Origin: JAIBDK01 sp965261915
GTDB taxonomy: Bacteria > Pseudomonadota > Gammaproteobacteria > Arenicellales > Poriferihabitantaceae
Length of the DNA stretch: 64,000 bases
Assembly (NCBI GenBank): GCA_965261915.1
Contig: CBDHDW010000013.1
Coordinates: 2,170,001 to 2,234,000 of the forward strand
Reading direction: 5' to 3'
Below are positions 7,104 to 16,156 of the stretch, in pieces. The translations under genes and the position numbers were made by a program. Each line of letters starts with the position of its first letter. Position 1 is the stretch's first letter. A model generated the notes under the pieces. That model was not told where the DNA came from, did not search any database, and was given only the letters and a program-made list of their open reading frames with translations.

Positions 7104-8651
7104 CTACCAACTGCCGTTTTTCTTGAAATCATCAATCGCGGCAGTCAGTTTTTCAACGACTTCGTCGGAATAATGCTTGTCACGGTTGATTTCGTCTAAC
7201 AGATCACCGCTATTCGATCTCACGTGATTTTGCATTGCGTTTTCAAATGCAACGATTTCAGCAACCGGCACATCATCCAGGTAACCTTCGTTCGCAGCAA
7301 AAAGTGACAACGCCATTTCCGCCACAGACATCGGTTGATATTGCGCCTGCTTCATCATTTCCATAACGCGTTCACCACGCTCAAGCTGCTTACGAGTTGC
7401 TTCGTCCAAATCTGATGCGAACTGAGAGAAAGCGGCAAGCTCACGATACTGCGCCAGTGCGAGACGAATACCACCGCCAAGCTTTTTAATGATTCCAGAC
7501 TGTGCTGCACCACCCACTCGAGATACGGATAAACCCGCGTTGATCGCTGGGCGCATACCGGCGTTGAACAGATCAGACTCAAGGAATATCTGGCCGTCAG
7601 TAATCGAGATTACGTTAGTCGGTACGAACGCAGATACGTCACCCGCCTGAGTTTCGATAATCGGCAGCGCAGTAAGAGAACCGGTTTGGCCTTTCACTTT
7701 TCCAGCTGTCAGTTTTTCTACTTCTGCTTCGTTGATTCTGGCAGAACGCTCGAGCAAACGTGAATGTAAATAGAATACGTCACCAGGATACGCTTCACGT
7801 CCGGGAGGTCGTTTCAGCAGCAATGAAATCTGACGATATGCCCATGCCTGTTTGGTGAGATCATCATAAATGATCAGCGCATCTTCGCCGCTGTCACGGA
7901 AAAATTCACCCATGGTGCAGCCCGCGTATGGCGCAATAAACTGCTCTGCAGCGGAGTTGGAAGCCGAAGCGGCAACTACAATGGTGTGATCCATTGCGCC
8001 GTGCTCTTCGAGTTTACGCACAACACCGGCAATACTGGATGCTTTCTGGCCAACGGCAACATAGATACACTTAATGCCGGTACCTTTCTGGTTAATGATC
8101 GCATCGATCGCTACCGCCGTTTTACCGGTTTGTCTGTCACCGATGATCAGTTCGCGCTGACCGCGGCCGATTGGAACCATGGAGTCAATGGACTTGAGAC
8201 CTGTCTGAACAGGCTGGTCAACCGATTTACGTGCGATTACCCCGGGGGCAATTTTTTCAATTGCTGAAGATGCTGTATTTTCGATTGGCCCTTTACCATC
8301 AATTGGCTGACCCAGTGCGTTTACAACGCGGCCCAGCAGGCTTTCTCCGGTAGGTACTTCAAGAATACGACCGGTACACTTAACCGTGTCTCCTTCGGAC
8401 AAATGTTTGTAGTCACCCAGAATTACCGCACCAACCGAATCCTGCTCGAGGTTCAGAGCAAGACCAAAGGTGTTTCCAGGGAACTCAAGCATCTCGCCTT
8501 GCATTGCTTCGCTTAAGCCATGAACGCGTGCGATACCGTCGGTTAACATGACGATGGTACCTTCAGTCCGGGCATCCGCGCCGGCTTCAAAGTTTTTGAT
8601 TCGATCTTTAATCAGTTCGCTGATTTCAGACGGATTCAATTGAATGGACAT
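7104..8651 (-). CDS. atpA: ATP synthase F1 alpha subunit
   Basis: Non-catalytic nucleotide-binding subunit alternating with beta in the F1 hexamer. It has 515 residues. The P-loop GDRQTGKTA, the visual signature region PGREAYPGDVFYLHSRLLER and the alpha-subunit ending NKDKHYSDE/KKNGSW-type C-terminus are present. It starts with SIQLNPSEISELIKDRI. Intact, with the usual position between atpH and atpG. Confidence 0.98.
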   Translation of the reverse strand: MSIQLNPSEISELIKDRIKNFEAGADARTEGTIVMLTDGIARVHGLSEAMQGEMLEFPGNTFGLALNLEQDSVGAVILGDYKHLSEGDTVKCTGRILEVPTGESLLGRVVNALGQPIDGKGPIENTASSAIEKIAPGVIARKSVDQPVQTGLKSIDSMVPIGRGQRELIIGDRQTGKTAVAIDAIINQKGTGIKCIYVAVGQKASSIAGVVRKLEEHGAMDHTIVVAASASNSAAEQFIAPYAGCTMGEFFRDSGEDALIIYDDLTKQAWAYRQISLLLKRPPGREAYPGDVFYLHSRLLERSARINEAEVEKLTAGKVKGQTGSLTALPIIETQAGDVSAFVPTNVISITDGQIFLESDLFNAGMRPAINAGLSVSRVGGAAQSGIIKKLGGGIRLALAQYRELAAFSQFASDLDEATRKQLERGERVMEMMKQAQYQPMSVAEMALSLFAANEGYLDDVPVAEIVAFENAMQNHVRSNSGDLLDEINRDKHYSDEVVEKLTAAIDDFKKNGSW

Positions 8652-8698
8652 TTTATATTTTCCTCTGGTTCAGGTATTCCGGGTTACGAGCTGTTTGC

Positions 8699-9235
8699 TC
8701 AGTTTCCCAGGGCACCTACAAGTTGTTCGAGTTGAGCTTTAACCGAGCCATCTACAACCCAGTCCCCGGCACGGATTACCGCACCGCCGATGAGGTCTTC
8801 ATCGACGTCAAATTCAAGACTCACGCTTCTTCCCAGTTTCGCTTCAAGCGCTTTGGCAAACTGTTGCTGCTGGCTTTCATCGATGGAAGATGCGGTAATC
8901 ATTTCTGCTTCAATAACCTTTTCCGCTTCAGCCTTGCGTAACGCAAATGCTTCAGCGATATCAGACATAGCAAGGACACGATCATTTTTGACCAGTAACC
9001 TCACCAGATTCTTGCCGCCGTCGTTTAACCTGTCACCGCACACTTCGATCAACAGCTCAGACAACTGTGATGAAGACACGTGCGGATCATTGGTTAAATC
9101 CAGAACGGCAGAATCAGAACAAACCGCCGCGAGTACCTGCAGCTGATCATCCCAACCTGCCAGGTCTTTTTGCTCCTGTGCGAGTTCAAACAGCGCCTGG
9201 GCATAAGGTCTGGCAATATTACTTTGAGCAGACAT
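8699..9235 (-). CDS. atpH: ATP synthase F1 delta subunit
   Basis: Delta sits on top of F1 and attaches it to the peripheral stalk (b subunits). The 178-residue protein starts IARPYAQALFELAQEQ, the normal N-terminal helix. It ends with the conserved DEDLIGGAVIRAGDWVVDGSV region, which belongs to the OSCP/delta C-terminal signature. It lies 22 bases downstream of atpF and upstream of atpA. Confidence 0.97.
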   Translation of the reverse strand: MSAQSNIARPYAQALFELAQEQKDLAGWDDQLQVLAAVCSDSAVLDLTNDPHVSSSQLSELLIEVCGDRLNDGGKNLVRLLVKNDRVLAMSDIAEAFALRKAEAEKVIEAEMITASSIDESQQQQFAKALEAKLGRSVSLEFDVDEDLIGGAVIRAGDWVVDGSVKAQLEQLVGALGN

Positions 9236-9257
9236 ATTTGTAATCTATACCTATTTA

Positions 9258-9728
9258 TTAAAGCTTCGCTGCCAAATCATCAAGAATTTCTGCGTGTGCT
9301 TTGGCATCGACTTCTCGTTTGAGAATTTTTTGTGCTCCAGCTACGGCAAGCTCGCTGACTTGTCCTCGCAATGATTCTTTGGCTCTATTCAGTTCAGTAT
9401 CGATCTCTGCCTGTGCCGCAGAAAGAATTCGATCACCTTCCTGTTTGGCAGCCGTTTTGGCTTCATCAACCATTTCAGAGTCGCGTTTTTCAGCTCGAGC
9501 AATAATTTCGCCGGCCTGGGCCTTCGCTTCTGCAATGACCTGTTCTGCCTGTTTACGACCTTCTTGCTCAGCCATCTGACCCTTTTCCGCAGCGGCCAGG
9601 CCGTCTGCAATTCGGGTTTTACGTTGGTTGAGGGCATCGATCAAAAAAGTCCAGACGTATTTCTTACAGAACCAAACAAAGATAATAAAAAAGAATACCT
9701 GAACAATCAGTGTGAGATTCAGATTCAT
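9258..9728 (-). CDS. atpF: ATP synthase Fo b subunit
   Basis: Forms the peripheral stator stalk as a dimer. The 156 residues contain one N-terminal membrane helix (LTLIVQVFFFIIFVWFCKK). A long charged coiled-coil follows, with many Ala, Glu, Lys and Arg (for example AEQVIAEAKAQAGEIIARAE). It is of normal length and intact, between atpE and atpH. Confidence 0.97.
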   Translation of the reverse strand: MNLNLTLIVQVFFFIIFVWFCKKYVWTFLIDALNQRKTRIADGLAAAEKGQMAEQEGRKQAEQVIAEAKAQAGEIIARAEKRDSEMVDEAKTAAKQEGDRILSAAQAEIDTELNRAKESLRGQVSELAVAGAQKILKREVDAKAHAEILDDLAAKL

Positions 9729-9761
9729 CTCGCTTCGCCTCGATATCTTAAGTTAAATTGC

Positions 9762-9992
9762 TTATGCAACCGCAAAAAGGACATACATGGCAATACCAAC
9801 GGCAATCATTGGTACCGCATCAACCAGGCCCATTACGATAAAGAATTGAGTTCGTAACATAGGAATCAGTTCTGGTTGACGAGCCGCGCCCTCAAGGAAG
9901 CGTCCGCCAAGAATACCGATGCCTACGGCTGCGCCTAATGCGCCGAGCCCCATCATAATAGCGCCTGCGATGTAAAGAAGTGCTTGTTCCAT
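9762..9992 (-). CDS. atpE: ATP synthase Fo c subunit
   Basis: The proteolipid that forms the membrane rotor ring. The 76 residues form two membrane helices joined by the polar loop ARQPE. The ion-binding carboxylate is Asp in GLVDAVPMI, and the Gln/Glu pattern of sodium-binding rings is absent, which points to proton use. The glycine-rich first helix (GLGALGAAVGIGILGG) is normal. Confidence 0.97.
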   Translation of the reverse strand: MEQALLYIAGAIMMGLGALGAAVGIGILGGRFLEGAARQPELIPMLRTQFFIVMGLVDAVPMIAVGIAMYVLFAVA

Positions 9993-10060
9993 CTTAATCT
10001 CCGAAAGTAAAGTTTGGATTAAAAGTTAAAAATAAAAAAATCAGTCGTTAATGTTCAATC

Positions 10061-10924
10061 TCAATGATGCTGATGCGCCATATCCATATATACAATTGTT
10101 AGTACCATGAAGATAAAGGCCTGCAGGGTAATAACAAGAATATGGAAAATAGCCCAGATTAGCTGTAATGCACCACCAAATAAAATCAGGGTCGCGCCAG
10201 CGCTAAACATCAATGAAATAAGGATAAAAATCATTTCCCCCGCATACATGTTGCCGAACAACCGCAGTGAGTGGGAAATGGGTTTTGAAATCAGACTGAC
10301 GAACTCCAGAAAGAAGTTCGCCGGAATGAGTAATAGTTTCAGTACAGGGTTTTTCGCCTCGAAAGGATGCATAGTCAATTCTGCGGCGAAACCGATAGGG
10401 CCTTTAATCTTAATACTGTAATACAGCATGAGGACGAAAATACTGAGCGCCAGCCCAAAAGTAATATTGGGATCTGTGCTCGGCACGACTTTCTGGAAAT
10501 GAACACCGAACAGCTCCAAAAATCTTGGCAGCAACTCAACCGGAACCAGATCCATCAAGTTCATTAGAAAAACCCAGCAAAACAGCGTCAGCGCCATTGG
10601 TGCCACCAGGTCATTTTTAGCAGTGAACGAGCCGCGAACATTCTCATCGACAAACTCAACGATCATTTCGATGAAGTTCTGCATTCCGCTGGGCTCATCA
10701 GATGTCATATTTACAGCGACGCGACGAAACAGCCATAAAAACAGCGCACCCAGTGCAAATGACCAGAACAGGCTGTCCAGGTGAAAGGCCATGAAACCCA
10801 TTTCAGCCGCTTCGGCACCCGTATGCGCCATACCCCACGAACCATCGGGGTGCTGACCAAAGGTCAGATTGGTTAAATGGTGGCGAATAAATTCAGTCGA
10901 GGTAACTGTTTCTGACGATGCCAT
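10061..10924 (-). CDS. atpB: ATP synthase Fo a subunit
   Basis: Stator channel protein that feeds protons to the c-ring. The 287 residues contain five to six membrane helices. The essential arginine is visible in SHSLRLFGNMYAGE, and the last helix carries LQAFIFMVLTIVYM. The N-terminal extension (TEFIRHHLTNLTFG... with DGSWG) is the form found in many gammaproteobacteria. It ends in MAHQHH. It follows atpI by 42 bases. Confidence 0.97.
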   Translation of the reverse strand: MASSETVTSTEFIRHHLTNLTFGQHPDGSWGMAHTGAEAAEMGFMAFHLDSLFWSFALGALFLWLFRRVAVNMTSDEPSGMQNFIEMIVEFVDENVRGSFTAKNDLVAPMALTLFCWVFLMNLMDLVPVELLPRFLELFGVHFQKVVPSTDPNITFGLALSIFVLMLYYSIKIKGPIGFAAELTMHPFEAKNPVLKLLLIPANFFLEFVSLISKPISHSLRLFGNMYAGEMIFILISLMFSAGATLILFGGALQLIWAIFHILVITLQAFIFMVLTIVYMDMAHQHH

Positions 10925-10966
10925 CTAAATTTTCAACACTATATTAATAACGGTTCAACTTTGAAA

Positions 10967-11440
10967 TCACGATTCGCGATCTTTTTGTTCGCTGCTTCGC
11001 GGTTTCACCATTGTCCAGAGACTTGCGAACTGGACAACAATATAACTTATCAACATCTCTATCGGCACCAGTTTCAGGTAAATCAAGCCAAAACCGATAC
11101 CCCCTCCGACAATCAGCAGTTTATTCAATAAACCAGAGAAAATCGGCGTCATCGCCAGATGCGCGGTCGAATCGTCCGGGCTACTGACCGCTTTCGTTGC
11201 TCGACGAATACTTCTGGCGGAAAGTATTGTACCTGCAATCGCAAGCACGGAGCCATATAAACAAGCGGCTATTTTGTTTCCCCAGAGCCTGGAATCCAAA
11301 GAAAACCTTGGCTCTGAAAACGTCTGCATCAGCAACGAAACCCCGGCAATCAACAAAAGTATCAATAACGCTGATATCAACTGGAGCTTCAGAAGCTGTC
11401 TAAAACTGTGTTCCAGGTCAGTATTTTCGCCATTTATCAT
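10967..11440 (-). CDS. atpI: ATP synthase subunit I (assembly/accessory protein)
   Basis: Small membrane protein thought to help c-ring assembly or Mg2+ handling. Four hydrophobic segments are visible, the first around LQLISALLILLLIAGVSLL and the last around LVPIEMLISYIVVQFASLW. The frame stays open up to 11518, but the perfect promoter at 11490-11518 lies inside that extension. I therefore take the internal ATG at 11440 (MINGENTDLEHS) as the start. It is the first gene of the operon. The product is as poorly conserved as usual for the family. Confidence 0.85.
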   Translation of the reverse strand: MINGENTDLEHSFRQLLKLQLISALLILLLIAGVSLLMQTFSEPRFSLDSRLWGNKIAACLYGSVLAIAGTILSARSIRRATKAVSSPDDSTAHLAMTPIFSGLLNKLLIVGGGIGFGLIYLKLVPIEMLISYIVVQFASLWTMVKPRSSEQKDRES

Positions 11441-11489
11441 GTGCTTGCCGATTCTCGAAGCTAATTGCCCCGACCCCGGGAGGCGGCGG

Positions 11490-11518
11490 ATTATAAGGGC
11501 TTGATCGTAGAGGGTCAA
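11490..11518 (-). promoter_or_regulatory. Sigma-70 promoter of the atp operon
   Basis: On the minus strand TTGACC is followed by a 17-base spacer and TATAAT, an almost perfect consensus. It lies about 50 bases upstream of the chosen atpI start. Nothing else upstream competes with it before the IS1595 element. Confidence 0.85.
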
Positions 11519-11674
11519 CCGGCTTTAGCCGAGGGTTTCCCCGGCAGATTAACTATAAGGGGCTAACCCAGCTATCTACCTTAAGGTGATGTCTAACCCA
11601 CTGCCTTAGCTGTAGTCATTGGGTTGACATTCAATTCTACTTGTCCTTGGGTGCCGGTGCGCTGAATAATCAGG

Positions 11675-12744
11675 GCAAAGGGTTCCCTAATTACCACTAT
11701 AGATAAGTCGCTCTACCCTGTATATAATCACAGTCTATCTATTTAATTCGTAAGGGGGTATGTCATGGCGCGTAATAAGGTGCAATTCCAGAAAGGGGTT
11801 AGCTTGAACGATTTTATCAAACAGTACGGTACCGAAGACCAATGCTTCGATGCGCTTTATGCTTGGCGGTGGCCCAAAGGGTTCCAGTGTCCGGCCTGTG
11901 GTCACGACAAGTGCTGCCAGCTGACCATCCGTAAACTTCAGCAGTGCAATCGCTGCAATCGCCAGACATCACTGACGGCTGGAACGATCTTTGAATCCAC
12001 CAAACTACCGCTCACGCTATGGTTCCAGGGTATCTATCTGATCACACAGGACAAGAAAGGCATCTCGGCCATGAAACTGCATCGCCACTTGGGTATTTCT
12101 TACAATGCCGCATGGCGAATGAAGCACAAGCTTATGCAGGTGATGATGGAGCGGGATCACAATAACAAACTATCCGGGTTGATTGAATTGGATGATGCCT
12201 ATCTCGGCGGCGAGCGTACTGGGTGCAAGCCGGGACGCGGTGCTGCCGGTAAGACGCCTTTTGTAGCGGCGGTAGAGACCACGGACGATCATTGCCCAGT
12301 TCGGGTTAAGTTGTCGGTCGTAAAGGGTTTCCGCACAGAAGCGATTAAGTCATGGAGTCAGCAACATCTGACCGAGGGCAGTACTGTTATCTCCGATGGT
12401 TTGGCGTGCTTTAATGCCGTTGTCGAGGCCGGTTGCTTGCATGACAAGATTGTGTGCGGCGGCGGGAGAGGGTCTGTCGAAAAACCTGAGTTATTGAGTT
12501 CTATAATTAGGTGGGTCAATACAATTCTGGGTAACTTAAAGAGTTCATTACGCAGTACCTATCATGCTATTCGACCTAAATATGCTCAGCGATACTTGTC
12601 GGAATTTCAGTATCGTTTCAATCGTCGTTTTGATTTGAGCGACCTCATTCCCAGACTTGCTTGTGCGGCACTAAGAACCCCACCGATGCCGGAAAACTTG
12701 TTGAAGATAGGCTTAGGTTAGGTGGTAATTAGGAAGGGTTTTGC
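11675..12744 (+). mobile_element. IS1595-family insertion sequence
   Basis: The ends are inverted repeats: GGCAAAGGGTTCCCTAATTA (then CCAC) from 11675 and, from the other side, GCAAAACCCTTCCTAATTAC (then CAC) ending at about 12744. The element is about 1.07 kb and carries one transposase gene. TAATCA appears just outside both ends (11667-11672 and 12746-12751), which may be part of an 8-bp target duplication. It inserted upstream of the atp promoter, between the atp operon and an oxidoreductase gene. Confidence 0.85.
11765..12721 (+). CDS. IS1595-family transposase
   Basis: A 318-residue transposase. It begins with a zinc ribbon (CPACGHDKCCQ ... CNRCNRQTS), the DNA-binding part of this family, followed by the DDE-like ISXO2 nuclease domain. 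ELDDAYLGGER has the first catalytic Asp and VISDGLACF the second. The C-terminal part RYLSEFQYRFNRRFD is the family's usual helix. The start ATG follows a GGGGG-rich site (TAAGGGGGTATGTC). The gene fills the element and appears intact. Confidence 0.93.
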   Translation: MARNKVQFQKGVSLNDFIKQYGTEDQCFDALYAWRWPKGFQCPACGHDKCCQLTIRKLQQCNRCNRQTSLTAGTIFESTKLPLTLWFQGIYLITQDKKGISAMKLHRHLGISYNAAWRMKHKLMQVMMERDHNNKLSGLIELDDAYLGGERTGCKPGRGAAGKTPFVAAVETTDDHCPVRVKLSVVKGFRTEAIKSWSQQHLTEGSTVISDGLACFNAVVEAGCLHDKIVCGGGRGSVEKPELLSSIIRWVNTILGNLKSSLRSTYHAIRPKYAQRYLSEFQYRFNRRFDLSDLIPRLACAALRTPPMPENLLKIGLG

Positions 12745-12835
12745 GTAATCATCTATACAATGTGCCGTACGGTAAGTGTGTCCAATCTAGTGGTATACTC
12801 CTCTGTCCTAGCATGCACAACAAAAGGAAACAAGC

Positions 12836-14404
12836 ATGTCTAAACCTGTAAATAACAGCAACCCATTGAAAATCGTTTGTCTGGGTGCAGGCTATACAAA
12901 TTTTAATGTGGTCAAAGGTCTGCGTCCATTGATCCGGCGTGGTGAGGTTGATGTTACTGTAATCGATTATAATAATTTCCATGTGTTTCACGGGCTGGTT
13001 GCCGAGATGGTCAATGGCAAGATTCAGCAAAACAATATCACTAGCCCAGTGCGCAGACTCTGCGCACCCGCCAAATTTCACAATGCCACAATATTGCAGG
13101 TAGATTTCAATCGTAAGGAAGTGGTTACCAGCCGCTCTCTGGATGGTCGTGAATATACGATTCCTTATGACCATCTCGTGGTAGGGCTTGGAACCTCCGA
13201 TGATCTGACGCGTTACAGTGGCATCGGAGAAAATACCTTCCGACTCAAGGCTTTTTCTGATTGTATCCAATTGCGTAACCATATTCCTCTTATGTTGGAG
13301 CTGGCAGCAATTGAGAGCGACCCCGAAGAACGCAAGTGCTTGACGACCTTTGTCATTGTCGGGGGAAATTATGCCGGGGTAGAAATTGCCTGTGAGCTTT
13401 CAGAATTTATTGATGACGTGCTAAAAAAGGAATTTCCTTCCTTAAAAAGAGAGGATTTCTCCATCGTCTTACTGCATTCTGGTGATGCTATATTACCGGA
13501 GCTGAAACAACATTATCCGAAACTTGCACGCAAGGCAGCCATGTATGTTGAACGCTTTGGCATTGAAATCCGCCTCCATTCCAGATTGCAGTCGGCAACA
13601 CCAACGGCCGCCATCACCACAAATGATGAAACCATTGCCACCCGAACCATCGTTAGCTGCACCGGAAATACCACCTCTCCCATGTTTAAGGACTGGTCAT
13701 TGCCGTGTGATAAGCGCGGACGATTAATCTGTGATGCAAGTGGCCTGGTCAAAGGACAGGAGACCATCTGGTCTGGTGGAGATTGTGCCGCAGTCCCGAT
13801 GCGCACTGGTAATACAGCGCCTCCGCTGGCTCTTTATGCCATCACAGTCGGAAAACATATTGGCAAGAATATTGCTCGCTTGTATCATGGCAAACCTTTA
13901 AAAGACTACCGTTTTACTGGGCTGGGAGATGCATGTTGCGTTGGACGCCGCAAAGCCGTCGGGCATATTAAAGGTATTCAAGTGAGCGGCTTTCCGGCAT
14001 GGCTGGTATGGCGGATATTCATGATTACTTATCTTCCCTTGTGGGATCGTCGTATCCGCACCCTGTTTGACTGGTGTATTTGGCCTTTTACCGGACGTGA
14101 TATGGCCAGTATTACCGATCATAATTCTCTTGCGCTTGATGAGCGTTATTATGAAACCGGGCAGGATATTGTGACCGAAGGTGACATGGGTAATGCCATG
14201 TATCTGATTAGAAGTGGCGAAGTGGTCGTCATCCGTAAGGACGAGGATGGTATTCTTGCTACACTTGGACCCGGCGCTCATTTTGGTGAAATTGCCGTAT
14301 TTGAGCGTTGCCATCGAACCGCTACTGTGCGTGCGAAATCAGCCGTTACACTACTCGAAATAAAACGCAATGCTGCACAGAAAATGAAATCTCTCTGGGA
14401 TTAG
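12836..14404 (+). CDS. NDH-2-like FAD/NAD(P) oxidoreductase fused to a cNMP-binding domain
   Basis: A 522-residue fusion. Residues 1 to about 400 look like a type II NADH dehydrogenase: FAD-binding LGAGYTNFNVVKGL at the start, NAD-binding VIVGGNYAGVEIACEL near residue 170, and a WSGGDCA segment typical of the FAD contact. An aromatic-basic stretch (WLVWRIFMITYLPLWDRR) follows that would bind the membrane surface. Residues from about 405 form a cyclic nucleotide-binding domain: ETGQDIVTEGDMGNAMYLIR, then GPGAHFGEIAVFERCHRTAT, which contains the phosphate-binding cassette (FGE and RTAT). The family passes electrons from NADH to a quinone. I infer that a cyclic nucleotide controls it. The ribosome site AAAGGAA precedes the ATG. 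The gene converges with the patatin gene 5 bases away. Confidence 0.88.
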   Translation: MSKPVNNSNPLKIVCLGAGYTNFNVVKGLRPLIRRGEVDVTVIDYNNFHVFHGLVAEMVNGKIQQNNITSPVRRLCAPAKFHNATILQVDFNRKEVVTSRSLDGREYTIPYDHLVVGLGTSDDLTRYSGIGENTFRLKAFSDCIQLRNHIPLMLELAAIESDPEERKCLTTFVIVGGNYAGVEIACELSEFIDDVLKKEFPSLKREDFSIVLLHSGDAILPELKQHYPKLARKAAMYVERFGIEIRLHSRLQSATPTAAITTNDETIATRTIVSCTGNTTSPMFKDWSLPCDKRGRLICDASGLVKGQETIWSGGDCAAVPMRTGNTAPPLALYAITVGKHIGKNIARLYHGKPLKDYRFTGLGDACCVGRRKAVGHIKGIQVSGFPAWLVWRIFMITYLPLWDRRIRTLFDWCIWPFTGRDMASITDHNSLALDERYYETGQDIVTEGDMGNAMYLIRSGEVVVIRKDEDGILATLGPGAHFGEIAVFERCHRTATVRAKSAVTLLEIKRNAAQKMKSLWD

Positions 14405-14409
14405 ATGGC

Positions 14410-16149
14410 TTAAAGCGGCTTGGCTTCCAGAGAGCTAACAAACTTTTTCCCCTGCTGATAGCCCATCTCAACCGCCTCATCCAATGATTTCCAGTCTAAC
14501 ATGCCAATGCTATCGACGTTAATACGCACATAATGGCTCGCCAGCTCCTGCCCCTGTTTGCGCGCGACACTACTTCCCATAAGGCTAGAGTGGACAAGGG
14601 TGCTTACTATATGCGGCACACCGCTGTATTTTTTGTTAAAACGTTGCCTGATTAACATCCAGGGAGATACAAAATCCGTGTCAGGACACGTTGCCTTCAG
14701 GCTTGTTCCAGTTGAAATATCAACGGCAATAATCTTTTTAACACCGCTTTGCTTCATCGCTTCAACTGGCAGATTATCAATGGTTCCGCCATCGACATGC
14801 ACTTCACCATCATAAATACAGGGAGATACCACGCCGGGAATAGCGATGCTGGCTCGAACGGCGCGCCATATCTTGCCACGTTTAAACACATGAACACTGG
14901 CTTGGGTCAGGTTACATGACTGGCAGAAAAGGGGAATCCAAGTATCTTCTATATTTCCCTCGCCAAGGTGTTCTCTTAGCAGCTTTGAGAGATGGCGACC
15001 CAACACCAGAGACACTAACGGCAAGCTATAATCGCCCAGTGGGTTGATATGGGTACACGCTGCTCGGGTAACATCCATAATCTTTTTATGAACCCATCCC
15101 TGCGCTATTTCTGAACCTATAACACTACCCATGCTAACCCCGCCTACCATATCAATCGGAATATCAGCCTCCGCCAACGCACGCATAAAGCCAATATGGG
15201 CATAACCTCTGGCGCCACCTCCGCTGAGCGCCAGTCCGACAGCGGTTCCATTAAGCCAGCGCAGTAACCTAGAAAAATGCCCGCTTTCGGTCAGGGCGAT
15301 GTGATGCCAGCGATGAAAATCGTCATTTTTCAGCCATTCAGATGTGCCTTGCGGCGGAATGCTTGCATCCTGATAGAGTAGCACCAGATCCCATGTGGCA
15401 ATATGATCATGTTGCTGGTAGGTAGAAAACGTTTGTAAGTCAGGCGAACTATTGCCATTGGCAACATAAATCACCCGGTCTGCCTGCCGTAGAAAAAACC
15501 GACTACATTCATCTACTGATGAAAGGCAGGAAAATATCAATAGCGTATGCTCTGCTTCCAGCCGATGCAGAAATGCCAGCCGATCCCTAGACGCCTCAGC
15601 CTGTGTTTCAAACCATTCCGTTTCTACCACCAAACTACGCGCACCACAGGCTTCCTGTAATTTAGCCATAAATAGAGCCAGATCAACCGCATCGCTTGCC
15701 GGCACAATTGCCAGCGTAGATATAGCAGGAGTTCGGTTTTCGCCAACCAGAACGGATTTATAGCGTTGAATGATAAGTCGTGTGATGGGTAGCAGCGTAT
15801 CAGGATATTTTGCAATCATTTTTTCAAAAGTCTGCCGCAGAACATAGATAAGCTCTGTATCTCGAACAGCCTGTACAGTAAGCGACCGGGTGGTATCCTT
15901 ATCCTGAATCAAGGCCAGCTCACCCACGGTTTCACCAGGGCTTATCTCACCAACAACTGTACAATCCTTGCGTGCCTGCAATCTGCCCTGGACAACCACA
16001 AAGAGTCCGTCCGCCTCATCGGCTTCTTCAAAAAGTATATCGCCACCTCTGAGGTATACCATGCTGCTTTCTTTTGCAAGAAATTCCAACACCCTGGAAG
16101 GCATGTCTTTAAACAGCAGAGATTTTGTTAATACATGATACATAATCAC
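14410..16149 (-). CDS. NTE/patatin-like phospholipase with N-terminal cNMP-binding domain
   Basis: A 579-residue protein organised like neuropathy target esterase. Residues 1-110 form a cyclic nucleotide-binding domain (GGDILFEEADEADGLFVVVQ, PGETVGELALIQDKDTTRSL). A linker follows at about 140-290, and a patatin domain from about 303. The oxyanion loop GGGARG is at 310-315, the nucleophile elbow GVSMG has Ser339, and the dyad Asp453 lies in VDGGTIDN. Such enzymes hydrolyse ester bonds of phospholipids or lysophospholipids, usually at the membrane. No signal peptide or clear membrane helix is seen. It lies 7 bases after the MBL-fold gene on the same strand, which suggests one transcript. Control by cyclic nucleotides is an inference from the domain. 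Confidence 0.92.
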   Translation of the reverse strand: MIMYHVLTKSLLFKDMPSRVLEFLAKESSMVYLRGGDILFEEADEADGLFVVVQGRLQARKDCTVVGEISPGETVGELALIQDKDTTRSLTVQAVRDTELIYVLRQTFEKMIAKYPDTLLPITRLIIQRYKSVLVGENRTPAISTLAIVPASDAVDLALFMAKLQEACGARSLVVETEWFETQAEASRDRLAFLHRLEAEHTLLIFSCLSSVDECSRFFLRQADRVIYVANGNSSPDLQTFSTYQQHDHIATWDLVLLYQDASIPPQGTSEWLKNDDFHRWHHIALTESGHFSRLLRWLNGTAVGLALSGGGARGYAHIGFMRALAEADIPIDMVGGVSMGSVIGSEIAQGWVHKKIMDVTRAACTHINPLGDYSLPLVSLVLGRHLSKLLREHLGEGNIEDTWIPLFCQSCNLTQASVHVFKRGKIWRAVRASIAIPGVVSPCIYDGEVHVDGGTIDNLPVEAMKQSGVKKIIAVDISTGTSLKATCPDTDFVSPWMLIRQRFNKKYSGVPHIVSTLVHSSLMGSSVARKQGQELASHYVRINVDSIGMLDWKSLDEAVEMGYQQGKKFVSSLEAKPL

Positions 16150-16156
16150 TCGTTAT

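Noticed and set aside
11441..11518. Longer atpI start at 11518
   Set aside because: The perfect promoter -35 and -10 elements lie inside this extension, so it is upstream of the transcript start.
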